Source: Plantago major (lineage: Eukaryota > Streptophyta > Magnoliopsida > Lamiales > Plantaginaceae). From it: a stretch of 64,000 nucleotides of DNA. Location: the NCBI GenBank assembly GCA_026545765.1, contig CM048844.1, forward strand, positions 66,916,035-66,980,034, read 5' to 3'. The translations under genes and the position numbers were made by a program. Below are positions 34,374-45,660 of the stretch, piece by piece (position 1 is the stretch's first letter; every line of letters begins with the position of its first letter). The notes below the pieces were generated by a model. The model was not told the origin of the DNA. It was given only the letters and a program-made list of their open reading frames with translations, and ran no database searches.

Positions 34374-36751
34374 TCTCTTGATTACTTCAAAATTTAACCA
34401 GACTTTGACGTGGTTGGTATTAATCAAGACTGGCTTGTCTTTTCTCCATGCCATGAGCTGTTTATGGATTAATTCTGGAAATTTTTCATTTACCAGTAAG
34501 TGCTTGAGTTCCAGAATCCAGTAGCCATTCTTCTGATTAATGCATCTGTAGACAGAGGAGTCATTGTTGGTCTTCACATACTCAATCTTGGCTTCTTCAG
34601 GCCTGAGTGGTAGTTGAAGTTTTCTTTGTTCAGCTCTCAGCCTGTTCCTCCTTTGTCTTGAATTCTCCCTTGGGGGGTTGTTTGAAGAACCACCCTGGAT
34701 TAATTTGATATTTTCAAAGGGTGTTTTCGCTGCTAAAGGCTTTGCAGCTATGGGCTCAGATAGGCTATCAACCCTATTTATTTTTCTTTGAAGAGGAGCT
34801 TCATCTTCATCAGTCTCTTCATGATCATCATCAAGATCAATTCTTGTGAAAATTTTGCAGCCTTCTTCATTGCCCAAGGATTTGATTTGGCCTTCTTCTT
34901 CTTCTTCTTCTTCTTCAGAAGAAGACTCATCAATCCCTCTTACTTGTCTTTTCCTTGGAGCCTTGGTACTCCTTGGAGGTTTCTGTGCCTTGGCCCTTGT
35001 TGTCATTCCTTTTTCAGGAAGTTGCTGAGTGGTCGCCACTATCTGTAGAGCAGGCTGACTGGAGGAGGGCTCATTTATTCTGAGAGGTGGTTGTTCAGAT
35101 TTTCTTTTGTTTTCTCTTCCTCTTCCTCTTTGAGCACCTTGAAATCCTTCCCCCTTAGTCATTATTGACTGACTCAGTGTCACAAAGGATTCTGAGAGTG
35201 ACTCAAAGTTTCCTTGTAGATAATTGTAAGCAGCAATCAACTTCTGAAGTTCAGCCTTGAGCTCCTAATTTTGTTTGATAAGTCCTGTTTCCTTATCAAT
35301 GAGCTCTGCCAGTGGGCCTTCAGGAGCATCTGCTTTTCCAGCAGCATAGCTAGCCTCATTGAGGGCTTTTTTAGCAAGATTATTGGCATCATCCCTCACC
35401 ATGCCTAGGTCTCTCTGAGCAATGACCAAGCTTGTTGTTCTTTGAGTGATTAACTTATTGAACTTTTTCATTTCAGCAGGGACTGATGCAATTACTTCTT
35501 CATTTTGTTGAGATAACTCCTTTCTTAGAGTTGCCGTAACCTAGTATCTGGCCATGTAATCATGGGAGTTGAGATTTGGTTTTTACTGAAACTTTGAGGA
35601 GCTATCACTTTTCTCTTTAAGTGAGAAACTCCCAAGTGAACATTTGCATGTTCTGCCAAGGTTCTGTCTTCTTCATCATCTGAGTCATCAGCCCAGTGAT
35701 CTTCATCCTCTTCTACTTCTTCATCAAGGTTTCTGAAGGCGGCAACCATCTCAAATATGGGTTTCTTGCCTTTGGAGGATGGTTTCTTTGGTGAAGATCC
35801 AGCCTTAGCATCATGCTTTTCTTAAGATACTTGTTTAGCATCTAACTCCTTAGCAATATAATCAACAGCGTCCCGGAGCCCTTTAATCTCAGAGTAAGCT
35901 AGCGTTTATTTGCGCGTTTGTTCTTCAAGTTTATCTAGCTTGACTCTGGATTCAGCTATCTTTTCTTCCAGTTGAAGATGTAGCTGTTGTTCTTCCTCTA
36001 ACAGTTGTTTGAGTTGAGCAACTCTGGCTTGTGCATCCAATATTTTCTGAGTGTTGTCCTCAGAGTGCTCAACTACTTGTTCTGTAGAGTCTTTTTGTTG
36101 GGGAGATGGATGGGTAGATTTCTGAGGAGATGGAGGAGGGGAATTTTGTGAAGTCCTCTCAGTGTGCTTTTCAGCAACTGAGGCATTGTTTCCTTGTGCA
36201 ATCCCTCCTATCCCTGGTGCAGGGGCATCATCATCATCCTTTTTATCATCCTCATCCTTGTGATGGTCAGAAGGAGGTTCTTCATAGTCATTCTCATCAG
36301 TCTCCTTCTCTTCTTCGTCTTCAGAGACCAGATTGATCACTTCTGGAATAGTGACCATTTGCCCATTAACTTCCTCTTGCTCAGAGGGTATGAATTGTAA
36401 AGTCTGGGGCAAAGTAGGCTTAAATGCCATCTGCATTCTGGTCTGACCATCTGCTTGATTAAAAGCTTGAATAAGCTTTCTGGCCACTTCCTTGACGAAG
36501 TCCTTATGCATTAATGTTCCAAAAGAGTATTGTTCAGTGGGGAACATAGCATGGACATAATTTTCCAAGTCAAGGGCTCGTGCTCTCCTTATGGGGTGAT
36601 CAGTCACCTTAATGATCTCAGATAGATTGGAGCATCGAAGCTGTTGCCATTTCTTGAAGGATTTTAGGTGCTTTAGCAAAGTGTATTCCTTGAAGAAAGG
36701 AAGTAGGTCCTCTTTCTTATCAGCAGGGACCTTAGTGGCACTTGTTTGAGC

Positions 36752-36825
36752 CTGAAAGAAAGAGTTCTTAGTTTCAAAACTTTACTAGATATCTAGGCTT
36801 TAGAGTAGAAAGGTATCTGAGTTAC
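36752..36825 (-). other. Intron 5 of the env-like gene (74 bp)
   Basis: It starts GTAACTCAGATACC and ends CTCTTTCTTTCAG before GCTCAAACA. Phase 0. The exon between introns 4 and 5 is 114 bp and has two TAG codons. The following exon continues the frame to 34374. Confidence 0.85.
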
Positions 36826-36939
36826 CTATGTGACAGGCCTAGATGACTTGGCTACTGAGGTTCCAGGTGCCTCAGACATCTAGATATGAGGAGAAGACTG
36901 GGAAGCCTGATCCTCAGTGATCTTTCTTTCTGCTTGAAC

Positions 36940-37021
36940 CTGAGATTAAAAACATAACACTGAGAAAATTTGAGCAAGAAAACTACGTTAGACAATTTTA
37001 GGTATCTGAGAAGTCAATTAC
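36940..37021 (-). other. Intron 4 of the env-like gene (82 bp)
   Basis: It starts GTAATTGACTTCTCAG and ends TTTTTAATCTCAG. Phase 0. The exon between introns 3 and 4 is 153 bp and ends RQVSEPPIME, nearly the same as the end of the exon before intron 3, showing unit duplication. Confidence 0.88.
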
Positions 37022-37174
37022 CTCCATAATAGGAGGCTCAGATACTTGTCTATCAGAGACTTGTGCAGTTTCTGGATGTTTTTCTTGTGATGAAAGCTTT
37101 GATACCTCATCAATTTCCATTGGTTGCGGGGATTGAGTGGGCAATTCCCCAACAACTTCTACTTCTTTTTGAAC

Positions 37175-37252
37175 CTGTAAGTAGAAAGTGTTAGTTTGAG
37201 AAAATTGATCAGAGATTTGTCTTTGAAGATTATAGGTATCTGAAATATATAC
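37175..37252 (-). other. Intron 3 of the env-like gene (78 bp)
   Basis: It starts GTATATATTTCAGATACC and ends CTTTCTACTTACAG, with a CTAAC branch-point match about 20 bases before the acceptor. Phase 0. The exon between introns 2 and 3 is 111 bp and ends KQVSEPSIEK. Confidence 0.88.
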
Positions 37253-37363
37253 CTTCTCAATAGAAGGTTCAGATACTTGTTTCTCAGAGACCTTGGAAGT
37301 GTCTGGATTCTTCTCTGAAGAGATAGACTTTTCAGTCTCTCCATTTTTCTTCTCAGTTGGAGC

Positions 37364-37446
37364 CTATTAGAAACAAACACTTTAGTATTATTCATGTGTA
37401 TAAAGCATTTATCTGAGATGTTATATCTTAAGGAACTTTCTTCTAC
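37364..37446 (-). other. Intron 2 of the env-like gene (83 bp)
   Basis: It starts GTAGAAGAAAG after CAG and ends TTTGTTTCTAATAG before GCT. Phase 0. The exon between introns 1 and 2 is 108 bp (36 codons). Confidence 0.85.
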
Positions 37447-37554
37447 CTGTGAGACAGGCTCCTGTTCCTTAAGTGGTGAGGCTATGGAAACCTCCTTCTC
37501 AGATTCTGAGGCAAGCTTTGCAGCTTCCTCTTGTTCTTCTGTTTCTAATTCAGC

Positions 37555-37634
37555 CTGTAACAAAGAAATTTTATTAAATAACAAGATTAATAAACATAAA
37601 ATATGACAAGTAGAGAGTTAAACCATTCAGCTAC
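37555..37634 (-). other. Intron 1 of the env-like gene (80 bp)
   Basis: It starts GTAGCTGAATGG after CAG and ends TTTCTTTGTTACAG before GCT. Phase 0. It is T-rich near the acceptor. The upstream exon reads ...QPDTAQ, the next AELETEEQ. Confidence 0.85.
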
Positions 37635-38309
37635 CTGAGCAGTGTCAGGCTGATTGGTCTCTGGAACTTGTGACCCTTCTATGATTTGGTCTTGTTGTTA
37701 CATTTTAGCTTCTTTGTTTGAAGTTTCAGGTACTTCAGAACTTTCCTGAGTGTGCAACTCAGTTTCCTCCCCTGGTTGATCATTCTGAGCAGATGCCTCA
37801 GTTTGATCCCTCTCATTGAGTTGGGGAACCTGTTCTTTTACAGGATTTTGTTCAGCAAGGAAAGATGCTGGTATCTCATGTTGTAACTCAAGTATCATCT
37901 CAACAGCATCCACTATTGGCTGTTGTGGTTGGTGTGGTGATTCTGATCTGGATGAAGAAGGTGATGCTGTATGGGGCCTATCCAGATCTGCTTGAGAGAG
38001 ACTTTTAAGTGTTGAGGAAATGGCGGTATCCTCCAACACTAAGTTGCCACTCATCAGGTCATCTTCAATATGCTTAAGTGTTACTTGCTCTGATGGTGTG
38101 TTTTGTCCAGTGACCTTGGACACAGTTGCTTCTTCAACAACCTTTGAACTAGTTGCTCTCTCAGCAACCTCTGTACTTGTTGCTCTTTCAGCAACCTTGG
38201 GGATTATGGCTTCCACCTCATCTTCAGATTCCTCATTGAAATCTGGGACTGAATTATCAACAATCCCTGCTGCTTCTGCAGAGAGTGTTTGAAGTTTCTC
38301 ACTGCTTTT

Positions 38310-38460
38310 ATCATCATTGATAAGTTCATCAGCAAGGCACTCTGCAGCATTGATGGGTTCATCAGCTGTGGTCCTAGCAGCATTGATGAGTTCATCTGCT
38401 GTGGTCTTAGCAGCATTGATGAGTTCATCTTCATTTATGAGTTCATCAGCAGTGGCGGCA
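38310..38460 (-). repeat. 30-bp tandem repeat coding INAARTTADE
   Basis: About four imperfect 30-bp units lie in the acidic region of the env-like gene and keep the frame (DELINAAKTTADELINAAR). Confidence 0.85.
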
Positions 38461-39534
38461 GGTATCTGAGAGTCGACATCCACAATGGATATGTCTACTG
38501 ATTTGCCAGCAGACTTCTTTCGTGAAGTTCTGGGCTTTTTGGTCGCAACGGAACCCTCAGATACCTCATCCATCTTTCATTTCTTGGAACCTTTCTGAGA
38601 TACAGTAACCTTTTTCATTATGTTTGTATACTCATATTTGTAGAGTAGGTTACTATTGGCAGTGTCTGCCGTCTCTCTAAGCTCAATGCCAAGGCACTCC
38701 AGTAAGTAGCATATCTTTAGTCCATAGCTTACTGTGGCTTTTGGCTCAGCAAGGCCCTTAACGATTTTAGGCTCAAAGCCTTGTATCTTCTTCACAAATT
38801 TCATGAAGGCGTACTTCCCCCAATTAAAAGGGTTTTCCAGCCTTTTGTTTTGTTGATTCAACAAGAACATCATCATCCAACGTTCTTGGCTTATCTGGTC
38901 AGCTCCTCCTTGTAGACCATCACAGCATCTGTGAAGGATACATGCCAACACATCCTAGTGAACCAACAGATGTCTGGTTCTGATGTCAGCAAGTTTGAAG
39001 TCGATGGGTGTATCTAATTTTTCAAGATCACACACATCACTGTATAGCTTTTTGACACCCTCAAGGAGATATTCATCCTTGGTGTCAATTTCAAAATCCT
39101 TTCCAAGATTTTGAAGTTCAAACAGCTCACAGAAAGCTGTTTCGTCCAACAGGATTTCCTGTCCTAGGACTTTAGTCTTGATAGACACTGTCTCAGTGCC
39201 TTCAGAGACTTTGGAAATAATCGTGGAGTTGTTGTAAAACTCCAGGACATCCAGTGAAGAAACTCCACTGGGAAGAGCAGATAGAAAGCCCTTGATTTGT
39301 GCCTTTTCAAGCATATCAAGTACCAGCTTTCTGTCAGTCTAGTTTTCTATTGCAGCTACCAGGTATTCCTCAATCATGGACCACCCCAAATCATCCTGTG
39401 ATTTGAAGTCCAATGATCAGGATTGAACTCTCCAATCAACCGATTGTTTGTTATAACCAGCACTGGTGCTTGCTTTTTAGCAGTACCAGATGTAGTAGCT
39501 TGGGATTTTTGGGTAAAAGCACGTTTTGGAGCCA

Positions 39535-40150
39535 TCTCTTTAAATAGTGAAGTTTTTGAAAAAACGAGAAGAGATTACGATAGGAGATTAGTGATTCTTT
39601 GCAGAAAAACTAAGAGGGAATCAGTAGTTGCAGAGAAGATTGCAGGGAAATTTGAGAGTATTTTGCAGTTTTTGTGCAAGAGCAAATGTAGGATTAGGCG
39701 AAAGTGATTTCTTTTGCCAAAATCCTATACATATAGAAGTGTAATTCCAACAGGCAAAAATACACAAATTAATTTTGTGCATTTGTATCTGTGTACGTGC
39801 AGTAAGGCATGGGTAAAATTCGGTTTGCATTAAATGCTTAGTGGGCCACGACTGAGTTTTTACAGTCCACTATTTTACAGAGAATTAATCCCGGCCTTTT
39901 AAATGGAATGCCCATTTCATCAATGGTTGGGATTGCTTTTCCAGCAATGATCACAATCAACCCATGTGATTGTGCCCAATTAATGAATTTTGGCGATTAG
40001 CTATCTGAATCACATCTCTTCTGTGTGACTAAGGGACAATTTTGTATCTGAGTCTATCTCACACAATATATGTTCATGTTTTACACAAAGATAGAAATAA
40101 TACAAATTTCAAGAGAGTAGTTGACTGTAGACAGTTGTACTATTCTCTTT
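39535..40150. other. Pol-env intergenic DNA of Sire-B, env-proximal part
   Basis: No conserved reading frame. This is non-coding leader between the pol stop and the env-like ATG. Confidence 0.5.
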
Positions 40151-40154
40151 TGTG

Positions 40155-40450
40155 TTCCCCCTCACTGAGTGATCTAGATATCTGAGTACCTGTCTCAGAA
40201 ATCTTCAAATAGCCATTTTACCCTTTAACCTTTGATATCTGAGTACCCGTCTCAGATACTTGTTTGCTAAGTGTTTCACCTTTTGCCTTTGATATTCTGG
40301 ATTCCTGTTCTAGATATCTTATCTCTTCTTTTTCCCTTCTTAATCATACTGAGTTCCTGTCTTACTCACATTTTTAGCTTCTTTTAGTATATGAGTTCCC
40401 GTCCCAGATACCTTTTTGCCTAGAATATCTAGATGCCCGTTCCGAATATC
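40155..40450 (-). repeat. Tandem stem-loops just downstream of the pol stop
   Basis: Six units spaced about 40-65 bp apart each have two arms around a seven-base loop of the form T-N-C-C-Y-G-T. The best is ATCTGAG-TACCCGT-CTCAGAT near 40230. Other loops are TACCTGT, TTCCTGT (twice), TTCCCGT and TGCCCGT. The loops are better kept than the stems. The array starts about 25 bp past the pol stop at 40474. Confidence 0.75.
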
Positions 40451-40473
40451 TTTCTCCTTTCTGAATTTCTATC

Positions 40474-41400
40474 TCAGAGATTAGAACTTTTCAGTTCCTT
40501 TGGTAGCTCCATTAACCCAAGACTATGTCTCAAGGTTAAGAACCTGCTTTCTTGCAAAGGCTTTGTAAAGATATCTGCAAGTTGGTCTTCAGTACCAATC
40601 TTGAGTATCTCTATATTGCCTTTTTCAACATGGTCTCTAATGAAGTGGTGTCTAACATCAATGTGCTTTGTTCTTGCATGAAACTTAGGATTCTAAGTTA
40701 TGGCAATAGCAGTTGTGTTGTCACAAAAAATCGGAGTTTTCTCTTCATTGACCTCATAGTCTCTGAGTTGTTGTTGTATCCACAATATTTGTGAAGCACA
40801 ACACCCAGCATCAATATATTCAGCCTCTGTGGTAGATATGGCAATTGAGTTTTGTTTCTTGCTGAACCATGATATCAATCTGGCACCAAGAAATTGGCAA
40901 GTTCCTAAGGTGCTTTTTCTATCAAGCAATGATCCAGCATAGTCAGCATCAGAATAGCCAACTAAACTCAACCCTCTGTCTTTTGGATACCACAATCCAA
41001 CTTCCACAGTACCCTTTACATACCTTAATATTTTCATAGAAATGTTGTAGTGTGATTGCATTAGATTTGTCTGAAATCTAGCACACACTCCAACTGCGTA
41101 TTGAATATCAGGTTTACTTGCAGTGAGGTATAGTAGAGACCCAATCAATTTCCTATACTTGTGTTCTTCAACACTTTTGTCAGTTTCAGTATAGGTCATT
41201 TTGGTTCCAACGCTCATAGGTATCTTAGCATTCTTTTCAGAAGGCTTTAGATTAAACTTATTGAGCATATCCTTTGCATACTTTGTTTGATTGATGAATA
41301 TTCCATCATTAAGTTGCTTGACTTGAAATCCTAGGAAGTAGTTTAATTCTGCCATTATGCACATTTCAAATTTAATTTTCATGAGCTCAGCAAAGTCTTT
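40474..41400 (-). pseudogene. pol: Sire-B pol: C-terminal reverse transcriptase and RNase H
   Basis: It starts with CKDFAELM, continues with ELNYFLGFQVKQ and LIGSLLYLTASKPDIQY, then RNase H with YSDADYAG, RKSTLGTCQFLG, STTEAEY and CDNTTAIAIT. It ends with the copia tail TKHIDVRHHFIRD and LADIFTKPL to a TGA at 40474. One lysine codon has become TAG near 40692. The N-terminal half of the reverse transcriptase is not upstream where it should be: it is inverted at 41876-42950. Confidence 0.93.
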
Positions 41401-41875
41401 ACAAAGTTGTTTTAATCATTAGTTCTTTGAACCTATCTGAGAGTTCTTTATTCAAGAGTACTTTCTTGTTTCCGTTGTAGAAGACAACATGAACAGATTC
41501 TTCAATCTTTTGCGTTCTTTTGTTGTAGATTCTGTAGGCTTTGCTATTCAGAGAATAACCAAGAAATACTCCTTCATCTGCTTTTGGTTGAAATGTTCTC
41601 AAGTATTCTTTTATATTGTTAAGAACAAAACATCTGCAACCAAACACCCTTAGATGTTTGATACTAGGGGGTCTACCAATCAAAAGTTCATAAGGAGTTT
41701 TGTTATGGTGTTTGTTAATCAAACATCTATTTTGAGTGTAGCAGGCTGTGTTAACAGCTTCAACCCAATAGATTTCACTTATTTCAGTGTCAGCAAGCAT
41801 TGTTCTTGCTGCTTCTTTTAGGGTCCTATTCTTCCTTTCAGCAACACCATTTTGTTGTGGTGTCAGAATCCTCAA
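41401..41875 (-). pseudogene. pol: Sire-B pol: C-terminal half of integrase
   Basis: It begins ILTPQQNGVAERKNRTL, the conserved end of the copia integrase core, and continues with HLRVFGCRCFV and FLGYS to about FKELMIKTT. It joins directly to the reverse transcriptase C-terminus at 41400, so about 1.07 kb that should lie between is missing here. Confidence 0.93.
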
Positions 41876-42950
41876 AAGAAAACTCTATCATTCACTTAGA
41901 GGATGAATCTGACGATGAAAATCAACCATTGTTTAGTAACAACCAGATGACTCTAAGACATGATGAAGAATTTCCTATGAGAATTCTAGAAATGGAACAG
42001 GTTACTGAGAACCTTCATCATGAAGAGGTTTCTGAGAATGAGATTGCTGAAAATCAAATTCCAGATATCTCTAACACTGAAAAAGTGTCAGATATTCATG
42101 GCATTTTCCATGTGCCAGATATCTCAGATACTGCACAAGTATCCTATCAGGATCATATTGATTCACATTCAGATCAAAATGATATTGATCCTACTAGTTC
42201 AAAACCCATTATGAAATGGATAAGAAATCATCCTGCAAAGGATGTGATCGGTCCTTTAGACAAGGAGTTAGAACTAGGAGAGCAATTTCTAACTCTCTTT
42301 ATGGAAGTTTCATCTCAAATATTGAACCTAAAACTATAGTAGAAGCATTAAAGGATCAAGATTGGATCTCTGCAATGCAAGAAGAGTTGGATCAATTTGA
42401 GAGAAACAATGTCTGGAAACTGATTCCATTTGTTGACGGAATATCTGTAATTGGAACCAAGTGGGTTTTCAGAAATAGAATGAATGAGTCTGGTGAAATA
42501 ACCAGAAACAAAGCAAGGTTGGTTGCCAAGGGATTCACCCAGATAGAAGGACTAGATTTTGATGAGTCATATGCTCCAGTTGCAAGATTGGACGCAATTA
42601 GACTATTTCTAGCCTTTGCAGCTCATAATGACTGCAAAGTTTATCAGATTGATGTTAAAAGTGCATTCCTAAACGGTGAACTTGCTGAAGAAGTCTATGT
42701 TGAACAACCACCAGGCTTTGAGGTTTCCACAGAAAGTAGAATGGTTTATAAGCTTCAAAAAGCTATGTATGGACTGAAACAGGCTCCGAGAGCATTGTAT
42801 GATACTTTAGCCAAATATTTGATGGAAAGTGGCTTCAAGAAAGTAGGTGTTGATAAAACACTCTTTACTTTGAACCATAAAGGGAAACTACTTCTAGTTC
42901 AAGTATATGTTGATGACATTATATTTGGATCTAAAGACGAAGATAGTTGA
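41876..42950 (+). pseudogene. pol: Sire-B pol: linker and N-terminal reverse transcriptase, inverted
   Basis: On the plus strand: an acidic linker (SIIHLEDESDDENQ...), then after a one-base shift near 42262 [30 protein letters not shown], the catalytic block [14 protein letters not shown] and [13 protein letters not shown]. It ends exactly where the minus-strand piece at 41400 would continue (CKDFAELM). Its orientation is opposite to the rest of pol and it lies about 475 bp from its expected place. Confidence 0.93.
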
Positions 42951-43827
42951 TGTTGTATACCTTTGTAGGTACAAAACTCTTTTATGTACTGTTCACAAAC
43001 TCAATACCATGGTATGTTCACATTACAGATACCTTGTCATTTTTCATGACTTCAAGCTTATTCAGCAAGTTGGGTATCTCAACTCTTGCATCAGATTTTT
43101 GTTTGAGAAATACAACCCAAGTGAATCTTGAGTAATCATCAACAACAACCAGACCATACTTCTTTCCTGCATAGCTAGTTACAGAGGATTCAAAAAGATC
43201 CACATGTAACATCTGCAGTGGCCTTTCACTGGAGTGTCTAGTTTTAGACTTGAAAGATATTTTGGATTGTTTTCTCATTTGGCAAGCTGAGCATATACCA
43301 TCTTTTCTATATACCATTTTGGGTAAACCAACCACCAATTCTTTCTTGGCTAGCTTGTTCAGAGTTTTGAAGTTCAAGTGACTCATTCTTTTATGCCATA
43401 GCCAGTTTTCTTCAGCGTGGCCAGATTGACTCACCATGAGACATTCTTCAGTTGTGGCAGATTCCCAGTCAGCAACATAAAGATTTCCTTTTCGCCTAGC
43501 AACCAAGACTGTCTGCTTTGACTCATTGTCAATTACTTTACTTAGTTTTGACTTGATCTTGACAGTGTACCATTTGTCTACCAGTTGACTCATGCTTAGG
43601 AGATTATATTTCAATCCCTTTACATATAGTACTTCAGAGATTGTAAGAGCTCCAAACTTCAGATTGCCAAATCCTATGGTTGGATTTTCATCTCCTCCAG
43701 CAAACCTAATAATTTGTCCTTTATCGCATTTTCTGTAGTTAATCAGATTTGCTTTGTCTCTTGTCATGTGCTTCCAACATCCACTATCAAAATGCCATTT
43801 CGGGTTCTTCCTCAGAGTGTTCTGCAC
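42951..43827 (-). pseudogene. pol: Sire-B pol: protease active site, pre-integrase, N-terminal integrase
   Basis: The frame comes through KWHFDSGCWKHMT, the copia protease active site (D-S-G). It continues with LLSMSQLVDKW, the pre-integrase zinc-binding HKRMSHLN...CSACQMRKQ, and the integrase core start MLHVDLF...VVVDDYSRFTWVVFLKQKSD. After a frame change near 43020 the last integrase stretch HGIEFVNS runs to about 42951, where the inverted block begins. Confidence 0.93.
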
Positions 43828-45541
43828 AAGACAGGAAACATGGAATTAGGCTCTCATTCCAATAATGGAACCTTCTGGACTAAAGAATCTCCCTGTAGGA
43901 ATCCATTTCTGAATGAACTTCCTTGGGATATTCTTTTGTCTTGTTGGAACATAAGGAGGAATTAAATTATTAATGTCATTATCATTTAAAGCTATTTTCC
44001 TTCTTAGTGTGTTCCTTGGTCCTCCTCGTGGTGCTTTCAGATACCTGTCAAATTGCTGAGTTTGCTTTTCAGCAAACTTAGCCTTCCTTGCTAGACTTAT
44101 TCTAGCCCTGGCATTCAGAGTGGTCGTAACCTGTTCTTTCTTCCACTTCTGATGATTGCTATGCGCAATCCTGGCTTTCATCCATCGTTCTTGCTCTTGT
44201 TTATACTCATGAGCGAGTTGTTTCCCGATGGCTTTATAGCCAATGCCATTTCGAGCACTTGGCGCTGTCTGAGTTCTTTTCTCAGCAGCTTTGCTAGTCT
44301 CTAGAACGTTTTTCTTTCCAGAAAACGTGATATTGGAAAATTTGCCTGCTCCTGTAATTTTTCTTTTCTGAGAGACATAGAACTGTGGGTGATTACACTT
44401 TTCAGTGTTATGTTTCTTTACAGAAACGTTCCCAACAGTTTTCTTTTGGACTTGTTTTTCCCACAAAGGTTTGGTTGCAACTGCCTTTCCTTTGTCAACA
44501 GCCTTAGCTTTCTGACCAATGCTATATGTTATTTTGGAACCATCTTGTTGAGCACTAACAAATGTTATTCTTTCGTCACTCTTATTCAGAGTGGTAGAAC
44601 TATTTGTTTGTGTGTCCAGCCTAAGTCCTCCCTTTTCTGAAGGATCTATTAAATAAGAGTGTACTTCAGTAAGAGTGTCACAAGTTTTGGCATAGGACTG
44701 AAAAGATAGTTCTTTCTTCTTGAGTTCCTCATTTTCAGAAAGAAAATCTTTATTTTCCTTTTGGAGTATATCCATTGCCTTTCTATGTAACTTCTCTATT
44801 TCAGATATCTGTGCTTTGAGAAATGCATTTTCAGCATCCTTTTTCTCAGATATCTGTAATTGTGAATTTTCCTTCTCAAGAGAATTCTTTTCTTCTTCAA
44901 GAATGTCAGCTCTAGCTCGGATCATTTCAAATTCTCTTTTGTAGAGATCAAGTTCTCTTCTGAAATATTCTGAATCTCTGATTTCTTCCTCATCACTCTC
45001 TTAAGTTATGAATTGAGAAATGTTGGTTACCTCGTCAGCCATTAGGCAAGGCTCAATGTTGGAGCAATCTGGATAGATCTCCTCAGCAACCCCGCATATT
45101 TCCCTTTTCTTTTGACCAAAGTCAACTAATTCATGAGTGATGCCACATAATTCTGGAGAAGGTAGTTTGGTATCATCCGAGTCTTCTTCCTCAGATTCTG
45201 ACTCAATATCAAGAGCATCCAGTTGGATTTGAATTTTTTTCCTTTCTTCAGTGAGCATAGCTCTCTGACCTCTCTTGAAGTTTCTTCTATCTTTCTTGTC
45301 ACCTGTCTTTAGCTTATTGAAAACAGGGCAATCACTTTTAAAATGACCAGGTTTCTGACAATAGAAACAGATATTGTTTCCGATTTCTACTTCCTCAGTA
45401 CTAGATGCTTGCTGAGCCGGCTTCCTCAGTACTTTTAAAATGACCAGGTTTCATCACTGATGGCTTCTAGGTGGAGCATCATGTTGTTCTTCAATTTCTC
45501 ATAATTCTCTGGCTTGAGAATTGGAGCGTCACTTAAAGACA
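43828..45541 (-). pseudogene. gag: Sire-B gag and gag-pol linker, internally deleted
   Basis: It starts at the ATG at 45541 (MSLSDAP), 106 bases after the primer site. After ISDE (about 45465) most of the capsid region is lost. The frame resumes before the zinc knuckle CFYCQKPGHFKSDC (about 45375-45334) and an acidic stretch, and has a TAA at 45001. A long coiled coil (about 44990-44690, LEEEKNSLEKENSQLQ) and a basic linker follow, with a TAA near 43846 before protease. A 20-base block (TTTTAAAATGACCAGGTTTC) occurs at both 45333 and 45433, marking the deletion joint. Confidence 0.85.
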
Positions 45542-45646
45542 TCTTGCAGCAAACACACTAAACAGACAAATCAAGTGTAGGTAAAAAGCAGTTGGTGGGC
45601 ACTTATCTGGGATCTAGGTTCAGTGCAGAAGGCTTGGGAACCTCCC

Positions 45647-45658
45647 GCTCTGATACCA
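45647..45658 (-). promoter_or_regulatory. Primer-binding site of Sire-B
   Basis: On the minus strand TGGTATCAGAGC, the perfect initiator methionine tRNA complement, two bases from the LTR. Confidence 0.95.
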
Positions 45659-45660
45659 CT

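Larger units (their letters stand above)
34374..39534 (-). pseudogene. Env-like long ORF of Sire-B with five introns
   Basis: It lies downstream of pol, the position of the env-like gene in Sirevirus elements. It starts at the ATG at 39534 (MAPKRAF...), with a frameshift near 39425 and TAG codons near 39341 and at 38955. The N-terminal part (39314-38577) resembles the 'putative plant transposon protein' family. A low-complexity acidic region (38573-37635) with INAARTTADE repeats follows. Then come four short exons between five introns, a region with KSFKKWQQLR (36751-35906), a coiled coil, an acidic E-run and a C-terminus with VWLNFEVIKR, continuing at 30741-31130. In all it has about 1,700 codons with roughly ten stops or shifts. 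I see no signal peptide or membrane helix. Confidence 0.82.

Noticed and set aside
34788-35048. Plus-strand frames with phenylalanine or serine runs
   Set aside because: Antisense shadow of the acidic E-run in the env-like gene.
45647-45658. tRNA gene fragment
   Set aside because: It is a retrotransposon primer-binding site; no cloverleaf surrounds it.
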